Below are positions 37,467-51,000 of a DNA stretch of 64,000 nt, one piece after another (position 1 is the first letter of the stretch; every line of letters starts with the position of its first letter). This DNA is from Argentina anserina (Eukaryota; Streptophyta; Magnoliopsida; Rosales; Rosaceae): contig NC_065877.1 in NCBI RefSeq assembly GCF_933775445.1, positions 22,134,001 to 22,198,000 on the forward strand, in the 5' to 3' direction. A program made the translations under genes and the position numbers. The notes under the pieces are model-generated. The model saw nothing but the letters and a program-made list of their open reading frames with translations. It was not told the DNA's origin and did not search any database.

Positions 37467-40060
37467 GACTATACAGTCCACCTCTATGTACGTACGTAGA
37501 TGCCTGGTTTAGCATTTCCTGCCAACAGAATTGAGTAATGAATACGTACGTACTAAGATATATAAAGCCATCCCATTGTGTTGCAGTGTTGCTCCTTTCC
37601 GAATCCAACCATTTGTGCAGCGACTCCATATATAATATATGTTTGAGGCCCGCTGTGAAGTCAATTAATAGTAAGGCCCTCTGTTATATATGTGGCTGAT
37701 GCATCCTATAATCAACAACCAACGTTGATATGTTTGTTTGGGATTGCTAATTAGTCGGAGTCCATGTCGTGACTTCAACTTCATTCGATAAGTTAGTAAC
37801 CACTAGTTTCGTAATGTTATAATCAATAAGTTCTAATATTCATTTCCGTATTGGACACGCCAAATGAAATTTATGTTAGACACGTACACGTTAATTTAAT
37901 ATTATTTTTAAATATATATATCTAATAAAAAATAAGTAATATAGTTTCTTAAATAACATCATCTCAAAAATACCCATAACTAAATTTCACATCATAAACC
38001 GACAAATGTTAAATGCACAAGAAAACCAAAATTGGTGTAAATCAAAAATACCCATCAAAATAAGTCAAACTTTAAATGGTAAATATATAATCTTGACTCA
38101 CCCACATATCTCAAAACCTAATAACCTATATTTGAATCAAAATAAATCAAACTATGACTGTATGAATCAAGTAGAGGTAACCATGTAGACATCAGATGAC
38201 AAACTAAGGAAAGACTGAAGACAGAGTAACATAACTAAAAGCATAGGCGCACATGTGTGTGATAATGAACATTCAGAGCTTGAATGGATTTCACCAGGGC
38301 TGTACCTGTGTATATATTCATTCCAAAGTCTCATATTCCCTAATTCCAAAGTCTCAAAGATTTCCAGAATGCTTGTATATCAAACGCTGAATTGTTATCT
38401 CTGTTGTTCATTAAGACTGACATACGTTTAACAATGAAAACAAGTGTAATTGCTTCCCTCATTTACTCGAGCATAAGAAGGAACCATTTACAATTAGTGT
38501 CAAATACAGAATGAAGAGGGTCAAATTACTGGGATAAAGACAGTATTAGGTATGCAAGAATGCTCTCCCTCTTTACCATAAACCAAAGGATAATGTGCAC
38601 TATATCTCATAAAGAGGACAAGGAAGTATGTACAATTTAATTAATACCATCAGAATGTTCTGTTGATTGAAGCAACGGGGAAGGAAAGGCAAGAAATCAA
38701 AGAGGCATGACAGAAAGAAAGACAACAGATCAACAAGGAACCAATAAATAAACAAGGGGGAAAGAGAAAGAGAAATCTAGGAGAGATCTCATATACCTTT
38801 ATCATAAATCCATAATAGATTCCACAAATCATCACAAATAGAAAATTTTAAGTTCTTACTTCATTTAACAGAAGACGAAGAAGAAGAAAGAGGAGATATC
38901 TTGCCGAAAAGATCGCTGTTGCAGTGGTGGCGATAGAAGGAAGAGATTTGGTGACGACGGTGGTGGGGACGAAGTGGTCGGAGGGTTCAAGGTTGGAGTT
39001 ATGTTGGCTCACTTGGCTGCGTAGCGGCTAGTGAGACGAGGATCGCTGGATCGGTCTATAGGTCTAATTTCCGTTTGCGGATGAAAATGCCCCTCGTGTC
39101 CAGCCTTAATTGCGTGTCTAATGTGGAAACTCGTGTCCCTTACATGTCCGAGGCATGTCTGAGCCGTGTGCAATTTCAGATCGCGTGTCTGAACGTATTG
39201 ACGTGTGTTCGTGTCCATGTCGGACACGCGATACGGCATTCCGGAGGCGTGTTTGTGCATCATTACTTGTAACTAAGAGACTTTACACCTGTGACCTATC
39301 GTGATAAACTCAACCAGCCACACGAAATTAATATGTAGATCGAACTTTCTAAAATGCATCTTAACCACATACAGGTTTACGCTTTTGGCTAAGTATCATT
39401 CATAATTTCATAGGGGTCGATCCATGTCCGCATTCTTCTTTTTCTGTATTAGATTGATTCATGTATTTGCCATTGTTATGAACACCTTTGCATGCATGGC
39501 AGATGTATTGATTTGATTTATTAATTAGTTAGTATTGATGTGCTGGTATGGACCTTAATTACGTGATCAATTTCATCGACATTTTCTTTTTTCGCCCATA
39601 ACCGTACGTAACAATTCAAGCATGAACCTCGCTTTTGTTTATAAATTATAATCAATTCCTATGACAGATAAGTGAACCATACTTGTAGAATGATGATGTC
39701 ATTTTTTTTTCATATTCTCTGACAGATAAGTGAGTCACTAATAGGGAAGAACCATATTCTTATGTCGGACGGATACAAATATGTTATCGTTGACGCCTTG
39801 ACGGACAAATCAACACTTCAGACGTTTCAGTATCGCAACCGGGAAATGTGACAGTTGAAACTTGTTCATCCAAAAACAAGGAGTACGTCTTCCGATCCCT
39901 TTCAAGGACACTAAGTTCATTTGTGAAATTTTCAAGCAAATCACAAATTGAATTAAGGCTTAGTTTAGCATTGCTTTAATGTGAGGTGAATTGTTTTTAA
40001 ATGTGTTGTAAAGATAATCGCTTTTGAATTTATTGTGAGAAAAATTGCTTTTAAATATGT
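37464..40060. other. Gene-free spacer with possible element end
   Basis: No gene is supported. The stretch 39060-39265 is dense in CGTGTC/GACACG motifs in both orientations. A smaller cluster lies near 37850-37890. This could be the two subterminal regions of a decayed DNA transposon, but no target duplication was found. Confidence 0.3.
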
Positions 40061-40072
40061 TTTGAGCAAAAT

Positions 40073-40464
40073 CAGGGCTGATACTGTGTCTATGAAGGCT
40101 TAAGACGAAAAATATTTCGAGGCTCCAAAATAAATGTTAAAAAAACCGTAAATATAAAAATAAAATAAATTTATTTTCTATATGTGAGCTATTTATAAGT
40201 CACGAGTTTAAATTTAAACAAATTACAATTATATTATAATCTCTTACATGCTATAAGAAAAAACTTAAAAATGAATGTAAAGTTAGACTTTCTTTTTATT
40301 ATAATCTCATTTAATTTGTTTAGTTAATATAATAATAATTTTTCATTATATTTAATAGTAATTAATTTTTAACTCTTTTTTCTTTATTATTTTTCTTATT
40401 TGAGGCCCCCTTAAATGTAGGGCTTTAGGTTGAGCCTACTTGCTCTTGCCCTAGGGCCTGTAGT
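40073..40464. mobile_element. Probable hAT-type MITE, nested in an older repeat
   Basis: The direct repeat GAGCAAAAT is present at 40064-40072 and 40465-40473. The enclosed 392 bp begins CAGGGCTG. Its far end carries the rough inverse CTAGGGCCTG a few bases inside the boundary. Removing it restores a continuous AT-rich flank. The terminal repeat is imperfect, so the superfamily is uncertain. Confidence 0.5.
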
Positions 40465-40479
40465 GAGCAAAATGATTTT

Positions 40480-42132
40480 TGGTAAATTGAAAAAGTTTTA
40501 ACTATTATTAATTTAAGTATTTGGTAAGTTTTAAGTTAATTGTTTGGATGTGTATGATTACCAAAAGGGTTTTTATTCACAATGATCGAAACTATGCTTT
40601 GTTCAATATTAGAAAATGTTACCCAACCCCAATCTGTTCAAATTCTTCGCTCAACGTCTTCGTCTTCTCTCACCCATTCCACAGACCTTGCAACCCAGAT
40701 CTTCATCGTCTTCATCCTAATCATTCATAAGGCTGATTGTTAAAAAAAATCATTTATAAAACTGGTGCAATTTCAATTCAACCACACGTAAACTGATGTA
40801 GAATGAGATTTGATGCTATAATATGTCAAAAATATATCGTTTTAATTATTAGATTTGAGTTTTGATTTTATTTAGAATAATATTATTTTCATTTTAGGAT
40901 TCTTCTATCTAGGGTTATTTGTTTATTTTCTAATTTGAATTCTTAAGATTTTGTATTCAATTAGATTTTTGATTTTGTTTAGGTTTTGATGCCTATATAA
41001 ACATTGATCATTCTATGTATTAGGATGATTTTTCATATCACTAAAAACTTTTTTATCAGAGAAGTTTCTCTATTATTTTTTTACGACTTTATCGTAATGG
41101 TTAGTGGATTATAATCTATCTCACATAACTTTTGACGCTTGACAGAGCCCTATACTATCGTGTCCACGCTTCCCACATCATAAACTTATCCCAACAACCC
41201 AAAGTATTGTATGGGTTGCGATCGAGTTAGTTGTTAGAGTGACTACCAACTCGAAGCTTGTGCTTTTCCCAGCTCTGTATGCAGAGATTTCAATCATCTT
41301 TTTGGCTCATCATAATTACATATGTAATAATCCGTTGTTTCTAGTTTACCATAAAAAAAAAGGTTTCTTATCAGAATAACACCAAACTCATATTCATCAA
41401 AAATATTCAATCCCCATCAAGGCATCAAACAGATAGGTTAGCCCACCGGGAGCAATTATTTAAGACCACTACGTATATCTTGCAATGTTTTCATTTTTCA
41501 CCTTATATCGTAAGGACCGCGTATGAAGGTGCTTAAAAAAGGATTTGAAAATTAATAGCGGTAAAAAAATAGTCGACTTTGCTTGGAACTGCTGTACGTG
41601 CTAGCTATCAATATCCGTAGCTACCTGATAGCCCATGTTCCTCTGTATATGCAAACCAGTAAACTATATTTGAAGTAAGGTTTCGATTTTATTACTTCCA
41701 TCTATCCATCAAGCAAATTAGCAATGAATTAAGCGTTTGCAAGAATGAGTGAAGTGTGCAATTTGTTCTAGTGGCAACTCCCAAGTACTCCGGCATAATG
41801 CTATTTTTTTTGTAAATGAAAGTTATGAATTCAACTTAACGTACAAAAAAGTTTTCAACTTGTTGTATACTGACCAGGATCATCAGGCTAGCTAGCTAGC
41901 CCAAGCCATATGCGTTTAGGTGAAGGGATCAATATCAAGCAAAAGTTAGCACTCGTTATATATATGGACCTAATAACCTTATCCTCATACCATGATTCTG
42001 TAAAATCGAGAACTGGACAAAAGACATCATAAACTACCTTGTAGTAAAATACATCGGTTCAGATAAATCTCAACAACTAACTGTTGCAATATGTAAATTA
42101 ACTCGAGTTAACTACTTACTTCAACACCAATT
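40480..42132. other. Intergenic region
   Basis: AT-rich. I see nothing coding. The last part is the 3' flank of the aminotransferase gene. Confidence 0.4.
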
Positions 42133-44514
42133 TCAAGTAGAGCCATCAAGGGCAGGCAAACATTCAAGTATAATCTCAGCTGCCTGTTCCAACTCTGGCT
42201 TAGAGATGATCAATGGTGGCACAAGCCTGATGACATTTCCTTTTCCGGCTGTTATAATTAGCAAACCAGAATTCCGACAAGCATCCACAAGCGGTGAAGC
42301 AGATACGTCCAGCTCTAACCCAACAATGAGCCCCAAACCACGTACTTCTCTAAAATGCGGATTTTTGCCGAGCTTCTTTGTCAGCACTTCTTTGAAGTAC
42401 TGACCTTTGTCCGAGACGCTTCTGAGAAAGCCAGGCTTGGAAATTTTGTCCAAGACGGCAAGGGCGGCATTGCATATGAGGGGTCCCCCTGCAAAAGTGC
42501 TTCCATGCTCTCCATACTTTATTGAAGCAGCAACCTTCTCAGTCACTAATACAGCTCCTATGGGAAGTCCTCCTGCTAGAGGCTTGGCCAGGGTCATTAT
42601 ATCTGGGAATATACCATAAGCTTCATGCGCCCAGAGATAACCAGTTCGACCCAAACCACATTGAACCTAGGTTCAAACAAGAAAAATACAATTTGTCAAA
42701 GCTTAACAGATGAATATCACAATATATACATATTGCAGATACTATTCTATATGTAGTTATGCACGGAAATAATTCTCTCTGCCATGCAAAAGATTTACAA
42801 ATTCCAGTGTTCATATTTTCACCTTGGTTAGACAATTCCACAATCGACCAAGTAAAACTAGATGATCATACGAGCAAGTTACTCACTTGCTCATAAACTC
42901 ATTTAGTTTATGCAAACTTGAACAGGGCAATCATAAGAAATAACTCGAGGAGGCAGAAAGGCAGAAATAAAACTTCATACATATGATATTGGTTCCTTCA
43001 AAGCCATAGTTTTTTTCCATATGAATCTTGAGATTTCATAAAACAAACCACCTAGCTTAATAAATCAAGACTTTCCTTAAAGACACCAATTATTTCTTTC
43101 TTATGAGAAGAAAAAGTTCATGCAATGAAGACAAATTTGACCGAAAGAATTAGAGTGTAGACAGACAAATGTTTTTCTGAAAGAGTTCTTTACCTCATCA
43201 AAGACGAGAAGAGACCCCGAATCATCACAAGCACCACGCAAGGCTTGCAAAAATTCTTTAGTTGCACTATTTATCCCACCTTCACCCTGGATAGGTTCAA
43301 CAAACACAGCAGCTATTTTTCCAGAGCTAATAAGCTTTCTGGCAGCTTGTACATCTCCATACTCTAAGAAAGTGACTCCAGGCATGAGAGGCTCAAATGG
43401 TGTTCGATAATGCTCCTTACTCGTCAAAGAGACAGACCCCATCGTCCTCCCATGAAAGCTGTTAGTGAAAGAAATGAATTCTGTTGCAGGCGTTTTCTTC
43501 TCAGGGTATGAAAATCTTTGGAACTTCCTGGAAAATTTGATGGCAGCTTCATTCGCTTCAGTTCCAGAGTTTGAGAAAAAGACACGATCAGCAAAGGAGC
43601 TCGCCACCAGCCGTTTTGCCAACTCCACCTGCAGCAACAACCTTCATTGTTCTGAGCCATTTTTTGGACACAAAATAAATTGTAATAATAACATTCAATG
43701 TATAGATGTGATGAGACATATGTGGTTCAGCAATTAGCATTTAGCATCACCATATTTCACTATATCCCAATATGTTCTTCACTCACAGCAGAGCCATTTT
43801 AAGCACAAACTTGTGACAAACATAGACAGACCACAAAAATTGTAAAGAATTTTACTGCTAAATATACATCTCTGCCAAAATTTTCACCAGTGATGCACCA
43901 TGCCTGCAGGCATGAGATTTGTGCAGCACTGAACTGGTCAATAAGTTAACAATCACCCAAACCATTACTCATTAATCACCAACACTATTCACTACTTCTT
44001 AGTAACAAACTAACATAAGAAGAACATGAAGGGCATACTAACATATTACAATAACAAGTGTGTCTAGATTAAATCAGTGAAAATCAAAGAAATTAGAATG
44101 GGAGGAAGAAGCTATAACCTGAGGGATGGAATAGTAGATATTGCTAACATGAGTGAGAACATGGGCTTGTTCTGTAACGGCCCGTATCCAATCCGGATCA
44201 CCATGTCCAAGAGCATTAACAGCAATCCCGGACATCATGTCTAAATACTCTCGCCCTTCAGGATCGTACAATTTACACCCTTTGCCACTCGCGATCACCA
44301 CCGGTGGTCTTTTGTATGTCCCTACCATAACCTTCTTCTCCGCCTCCATCACCTCCTGACTCCTCCCCGCCGTCGGCGGCGGCGGCTTCCTTTGAACGAG
44401 TGCGCGCACGTCCACTTTAAGGCACGCACGTGGAGGCGCCCTTCTAGTCCACGCGCGGGCGCTTCGTTTTCCCGCGAACATTATGGGGTTTAGGAGCTGG
44501 AGAGAAGCCATCAT
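42133..44514 (-). CDS. WIN1: Acetylornithine aminotransferase, organellar
   Basis: Three exons (44514-44119, 43628-43194, 42666-42133) join in phase 0 to about 454 residues, the usual size of the plant enzyme. It is a class-III, PLP-dependent aminotransferase that makes N-acetylornithine from N-acetylglutamate semialdehyde and glutamate in plastid arginine biosynthesis. Visible family motifs are [80 protein letters not shown] (created by splicing exons 2 and 3) and the PLP-lysine site [15 protein letters not shown]. An N-terminal, Arg/Ala-rich stretch of about 50 residues fits a transit peptide. I place the start at MMASL (44514). The frame stays open to an ATG at 44802, so a 96-residue longer product is possible. 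The symbol follows the Arabidopsis orthologue by recollection. Confidence 0.93.
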
Positions 44515-44802
44515 ACTGATCATAGTGTTTGTGTTTCTTGTTAGAGATTTGGGTAATATGGGAAGGTTATGATCGAGGAAATGATGATTTGTGAGTGAGG
44601 AACGAAATTTGATTTGATGTGTTTGGATGTGGGAGAAGAACGAGGTCGAATATGGGAGCCTAGGGTTTAAGCAGTTGAGAACTTTGATCAAGTCTGAAGT
44701 TGCAAGCATCTGTATCATGAAATTTGAGTTGGGATGAAAATCATGAAATGATGCAAAGAGAGAATGGAAATGGGATAGTGGGATTGAGATTAGATTAAAC
44801 AA

Positions 44803-45718
44803 CTGAAAAGAACGAGTCGCATTCGGGTTACGTACCTAAGTGTCAGTGTCATGGTTGAGTTCTTTCATACGTGTACGTTTCCAAGAACAATTCCTTGAAC
44901 CAAAAATATCTCTTATAAACGAGCAATGAATGGCACAGTTTAACCAGAAAACTCCCCTCATGAAATTAATTTGTATCGAAAAGAAAAACTCATAAAATTA
45001 ATAAAACCCAACTCATGACTTTCATTCAATAGTGGGATTCTTTCGTCTTCATGATTTTCTTACATTTTAGGGTGTGTTGTTTAGTCTGCAATGTTTTCGC
45101 TTCCCTGATAACATCAGGAGACCACAACTGGGTTTCCGTCGTCTTCACCTTGTGATTTGGTTACATTTTGGGGTGTCCTGTTTAACCCTTGCAATGTGAT
45201 GAAGAACTAAGTACGACACTCAGATGGGTAATTGTTTCTTAGCCCTCTTTAGGGTGAGCTATTTTTATATGCAAGCTCTATATCTTTTAATGCATCGACA
45301 CCCTCCTTTGTCAAGGAAAAAAAATATACTCATGCTTTTAAATTGCCAAAATGAAATGTGCAGAACTAATGACAAGCTGTTTGTATTGCCTGCCTCTTGT
45401 ATGGTGCGCAGTAGCTACTTTTACTAGTAGGCAGCCTCTACTATATCATCACCAAGTATGCAGGGCCAAGACAAGCCTAAGTCTCAAACTAAAAATTCTA
45501 CAACTCATAAAGCAGTTATCCATGACAGCAGATGAATCATGAACACCTTATTTATTTAAATAAATCATGAGGTTTAATTACAAACAACCATACCATTACA
45601 TTCACCAACACAACTCTTCACACATTAAGCAGTTTATAATAATTACAGCTAGAGGAATACTGAATGCTGCATAAACCAAATATGCTTCGATAGTATTTAC
45701 CTGGCTCCAGCAGCTAGT
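44803..45718. other. Intergenic region
   Basis: Promoter side of the aminotransferase and 3' side of the F-box gene, which are tandem on the minus strand. No other gene is evident. Confidence 0.4.
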
Positions 45719-47123
45719 TCAGTACATCCATGATAGGTCTTGTCTGAAAGAAACAGATCTTGCAGCCCCAAATACTCCTCTTTCAGAAACTTGGTGGCAA
45801 TCTTCGACAGCCAATGTTTCCAGTTTGTCTGAACCAACTAGTGGCCTTAAGCCTTCATCAGAAACTCCCAAACATTTGATTAAACGCAAAACAGATAATC
45901 GAGGAAATTGGACTGCGAGTTGCAGCCCTTCGTCACTTATCTCTTGGCACCTGACAAGCTCCAATGTTTCAAGATGCTGAGCAAAGCAAAGGGCTTCCAT
46001 CCCATTATCGTTGAAGGAGTACACTTGGTCAAAAGCAAGTTCCCGCACGGGGCACTTCTGGATCAGAGTAATAATTCCATGTAACGTAAATGAGGAAAAT
46101 GATGGGAATTCTCCATCAGAGTAACATATCCTGACGGACTCAAGCATTGAACAGTTACTAGACAAAGCATTTAGGCATTCATCGGTTAATCTCAAAGGGT
46201 TATTCATCAGAAGAGGAAGTGAAATCTGATGGGACTCGGAGGTAAATGGAGCGAAGTTTACTTGAATTTTGGGCTAGGCCTATTATGTCACAGTCCCGTA
46301 TTCCAACACACATGTCCAAGTGAATCTTCTCCAATTTTTTGCACTTCCCCATCACACAAGCAAGCCCCCTCCCTGGGCTGATTATGCAATTTATCAAGCT
46401 AAGTTCCACCATATTCTCACAAGGAACCCACTGCTTTTGCCATCGGTCAACAGCTAGACGATCATAAACTTTCATATATCTGTAGTTAGAATCCACCTCA
46501 AATTGCAAGCGTTTTAGGTTTTTCCAACTAGCACCTAGTTTGATCAAATCGCCCTCCCCAATAGCTCTACAATTCTTGATTGTGAGATCTTCAAGTGTTT
46601 CAAGCCTGCCAAGATACTCAAGCCACTCGACGCTGCTAACATTTAGACATCGGATGAGGTGTAGAACAGTAAGACTTTTGCAGCCAACAACAAGAGATAA
46701 AATGCCACAGCCAGTTATTCTTGGGGTGAAATTCAACTTCAAAGATGAAAGCTTTGAGCAAGAAGACAAGTACCCAAGGCCGACATCAGTGATGAATGTG
46801 CAGTAGCTTAAGGATAGATCAATCATATAAGGACAGTAAATTGAAACAATTAGAAGCCCTTGATCATCCAACTGCTTTCCTAGTTTGGACATCCAACCAG
46901 CATAAGTTATCTCTACCTTTGTCAAGTTGAGAAACCTACTGCAGAGCGAAGTCAAAGCTTCATTCGCGGGGTCTAATCCACAACCAACTCTAAGAGATTT
47001 TCTCTGTTCATTATCCAATCCGTGCAGGCGTTTACATGTTAAAGAGACAGAGTTTCTATCCGTGGTTTTCTTGATCCTGCTCAAGATCTCCCAAACTAAG
47101 TGATCAGGTAAATAATCCATCAA
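45719..47123 (-). pseudogene. F-box/LRR-repeat gene interrupted by one frameshift
   Basis: The minus strand opens with an F-box (MMDYLPDHLVWEILSRIKKTTDRNSVSLTCKRLH) and about ten cysteine-type leucine-rich repeats, for example LSLSYCTFITDVGLGYL and LTVLHLIRCLNVSSVEWL. It reaches a stop at 46200 after LRVPSDFTSSSDE. The next frame continues at once with LPLLMNNPLRLTDECLNAL and further repeats (LETLELVRCQEISDEGLQLA) to a stop at 45719. The two parts are contiguous, without splice sites. Together they would give about 466 residues, so a single-base loss near 46217-46224 explains the break. Only a truncated F-box protein of 307 residues would be made as the sequence stands. It could be a sequencing or assembly error in an otherwise intact gene, since the rest is undecayed. 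Confidence 0.8.
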
Positions 47124-48096
47124 AATCTTTAATTATGCATTATCAAAACCAACCTGGATCAGAAGAACAACCAGAATCGAAAACCTTAGTGGCTTAGTCC
47201 AATATGAAGTAAAAGTAAAATCCATTCAAAAACATCAGCAACAGAAAGCTAGATAATGCCGAGAAGACGATATGAAGTTGCTCATCCAAAACACCCTGAT
47301 TATCAATCACCGAGCACCGATGAACATGAAACTAATGATTTTATTGAGATAAATCCCAACACAAAGAAAAACTATTCTCCATGAGATATGGCAGGCATCT
47401 AGCAAAGATTGAAGAATCACATACAACCAAGAAATGGATAATCACCCTAATGACATTCAAATAAGTCACGTCCTATAATTCACGTAAAGCATATATACAC
47501 AAACAATTTCACTTTAACTTCCAAATTCCACTACTTGATTCAACCACAACCAGCAAATTGGACAATTATCAATTCCAACAACACACACAATCTCCACAAA
47601 CTAAGAGGATACGTATCGAATTCGTGAACATACCAATTAAATGAGTTTCCGACCCAGAAAAGCGAAGTTAATTGAAACAACATAGGTCAACCTGGGATGA
47701 GGCACTGAAGAAAATAGATGCAACAGAGAGAATCTGAAATGGTGTTTAACCTGGTAAGAGAAGGGTGGCGAGGGATGAGATGTCCAGATATGAAAACATA
47801 AGATATCTGGAGATTGAGGAAGATTGATTCATCGAAATTCAATTATTGGGTGTATCTGTTTGGGAGTGTTCAAAACTTCAAATCCCCTCTAGTCTCTGCC
47901 ACGACAACAACAATAACGTGGGTATCCAATAAGCGCCTTGTATGACGTCATTGTACTATTTTTCCTGTAATTGTGACGTCAGGCCTTCTATGAGTGAGCA
48001 CATAGAAGCATTACAACTCTCCATCACCATCGCCGTTTTTTATTCACGGAATACAAAGAGAGTTCAATTCCTCCCGCGAAACTTAAAATCGGTCAT
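47124..48096. other. Divergent promoter region
   Basis: This region lies between the divergently oriented F-box gene and the BRAP2-type copy. It contains leader sequence of the F-box gene, possibly with an intron near 47135. No gene is supported. Confidence 0.4.
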
Positions 48097-51000
48097 CATG
48101 TCACCGAGCTCGAGCACAGCACGCCCCGCCGCCGGTCGAGTCCTTCCGATCACCGCCTTCGATAACTCCCGGCGAGCCCAGCGACTTCTCATACTCCTCG
48201 TCCTCCATCTCAAACATCACGCAGGCCTTTCCTTTCTCTTCTGGAAACCCTAGAATTGAAGACACCCGCGGCATCATGCTCCTCTACCGCGACGACGACG
48301 CCACCGTCTCCTTCTCCACCCTCCAATCTTCCGGTAACCTCAATTTGCCTCCTCTATTTTCATTTCGTTTGTCTTCTAACTAGTCTGAGTAATTGATATG
48401 AGTATTAGAGAAGCTCCTAATCTATTAGAGAAGGTATTATATTGTTCATGATTGTGTTGAATTCTTGATTGCTAGGTTGTTCTTTAGTTTTGTTATTATT
48501 GTTTGTGTAATCATAAATGCACAAAGATGTGGTCAAGTGCACAATGAAAGAGGATGTAGATTGATGTAGATACTGGATTTGTGTGTAGGTTGAAAGGAAG
48601 CCGCTAGTTTGCGTGCTCGGAGTGCCGAATCACATGACATGTGCCGACTTCTGTAGGTTCTGTGGCTCTTCATTCAGCATATATTGGAGATGTGGATCGT
48701 CAGGTTGGACTTCGGAGAGTTTTGGCTGTGAATTTACTTTTGTTGTGTTGTGATTTTAATTTCATGTTTGTGTTGGAGGACGGATGGGATGGAGGATCGT
48801 TATAGCGTTTTGAATAGGTTTGATAGTCAGGACTCCACTGGTCAATTTTAAAAGCACTTCAATCGCAGCCGGTTCTCATCACTAGAGGTCAGATGCACCT
48901 ATCTGTTGGACAAATTTCTGTTTTCATCAGCCAATATAACGTCTTCAATTAATGTAGGTGGAGGTCTGTAGGATACTTTTCACGGTAGATGTTCAGTACA
49001 CTGGTTCAATAGAACATGCACAGGAAAACCCCTGTAGCTCAACCGAGCAGCAGGAAAACCCCTGTAGCTCAACACTGTTTATTTATTATATATATGTATA
49101 GTGCCATGTTAAAAGTTATGCCACGAAATAAATTGGACATTTTTTTTCCTTCCTCCCTAGCATAGCAATGCCACTTGCTTGTTAGTAGTAGGCTCGGTAC
49201 AGTGAGATCAAAGAACATTTGTTTCGTAGTCCATAGATGATAAGTTGGTAGTCTTGCCACTATCATCTTGTTGCGTTATGAATATGTAGTCTGATAAGGA
49301 ACTCTAGGAGGAGATTATGTCCCCTAAAGTTTCAGCCAGTGTGTGCAACCATCGTTCTGGCACCATTATAAAAGTCTTGTGCTGTTAAGTTTAAGCATTA
49401 TGTCTGGTTCATGGAAATGGACAGATGAAATTGATGGTTGTTACTTTTCTGATTGTCCTCCATGATATCTGGAACACACGGCTAGGTTAGTAGGTTCTTT
49501 GAAAGGACTGTAATTGTTGGAAGTTGAGTTTATCAAGATTCTGGAGAAGTATCCAGCACATGTGGTGCTATGCACGCCAATTTTTTCTTATTCTTGGAGA
49601 AAATTTCATTATTTTCCTTCGAAAGATATTTAATATCATATTTTCCCCTTCACATCATTAGTAGGTATGTGGGATATGCTAATGTGGAAATTCTTGTCTT
49701 CCCAGAAAAGTTAAAAGCCCAAAAGTAATACGCATAAAAAAACTCTCATATGCTACGAGAGTTTTAAATTTTGCTCTTTATTTTGAACTGTTTCACTTTC
49801 CATTGAAGTATACATAATATTGATGTTGTTACTCATGATTAGTAAAAGGAGCAGATCTACAAATTCGTAGAATTAATTTTAGTGTATACATTGAAGTTCT
49901 GGATGCTGAAGAGGTGGACTACCTACATTATCAGTTCATATCGGGTCACACCATTGTTACGATGCAGTCTGTAGTTTGGCTGCAGTTTCTATCACAAACT
50001 GTTTTTGCATTCTCTCACTAGCTTCAGCTCAGTCAAGTTTATAGAGTTGTGAATTGACTTTGAAAGTTGATGCTGCATAAATATTAACTTGGCTACCATA
50101 TTTTATGTTAGGTATGTCGATATTGTCAGCAGCAGCCTGAACAGTCTTACTGCTTCATTTGTCAAACTTCTGAAAATCTTTGGATGTGTATAATCTGTGG
50201 CTTTGTTGGTTGTGGGAGGTAAGATTTTACTGTAAAAATTATTTTTGTTAATCATGTAGAACCTCTCTCTCTGATAATGCTGTTCCATAATCCTGACAAT
50301 GCTGGTGTAGGTATAAAGAAGGCCATGCCATAAGACATTGGAAAGATTCAACATTGCTATTCCCTTGAAGTGGAAACACAGCGTGTGTGGGATTACGCAG
50401 GAGACAATTATGTTCACCGCCTAATTCAATCTAAATCTGATGGAAAAGTGGTTGAATTAAATTCACACTGTCGGAATGCGAATGATTCAAAAGAAGTGCG
50501 AGTGTGTAGATTCTGGATTCAGTGGGGCTCTTTTGAACAGTAGAGTAGATGCTGTAATGATTTTATACTTTATGTCCATTGTTACCTGTATCATTATTTT
50601 TAGTAGGTCTGCATTTTCACATCTTTTATCTCATTATTTGCAGATTGTAAACGAGTACAGCGAATTGCTTGCTACTCAACTTGAGAACCAAAAACTGGTA
50701 ATCATGCTTCCTGGTTTCTCTTTAAATTTTTTTAGTTTCACAGTGCATTGTAATAGTTAGTAGATGCTGCGGGTTTAATTTTAAAATTGTGTATCACTAG
50801 ATTGATTGCCCACATTCTGATTTCAGTATTTTGAATCGTTACTTCAAGAAGTTAAACAAGAAACTGAGAAAGAAATTTCTAAAGGTGTAGAAAAAGCTGT
50901 GCCAGTGAAGAAAATGCAAGACAAGCTGGACAAATGTGTAAATAAAGAGATTTCTGGATGATGTAAGTGCTGACTCTTGTGCTTGTGATTGGGATTTTCA

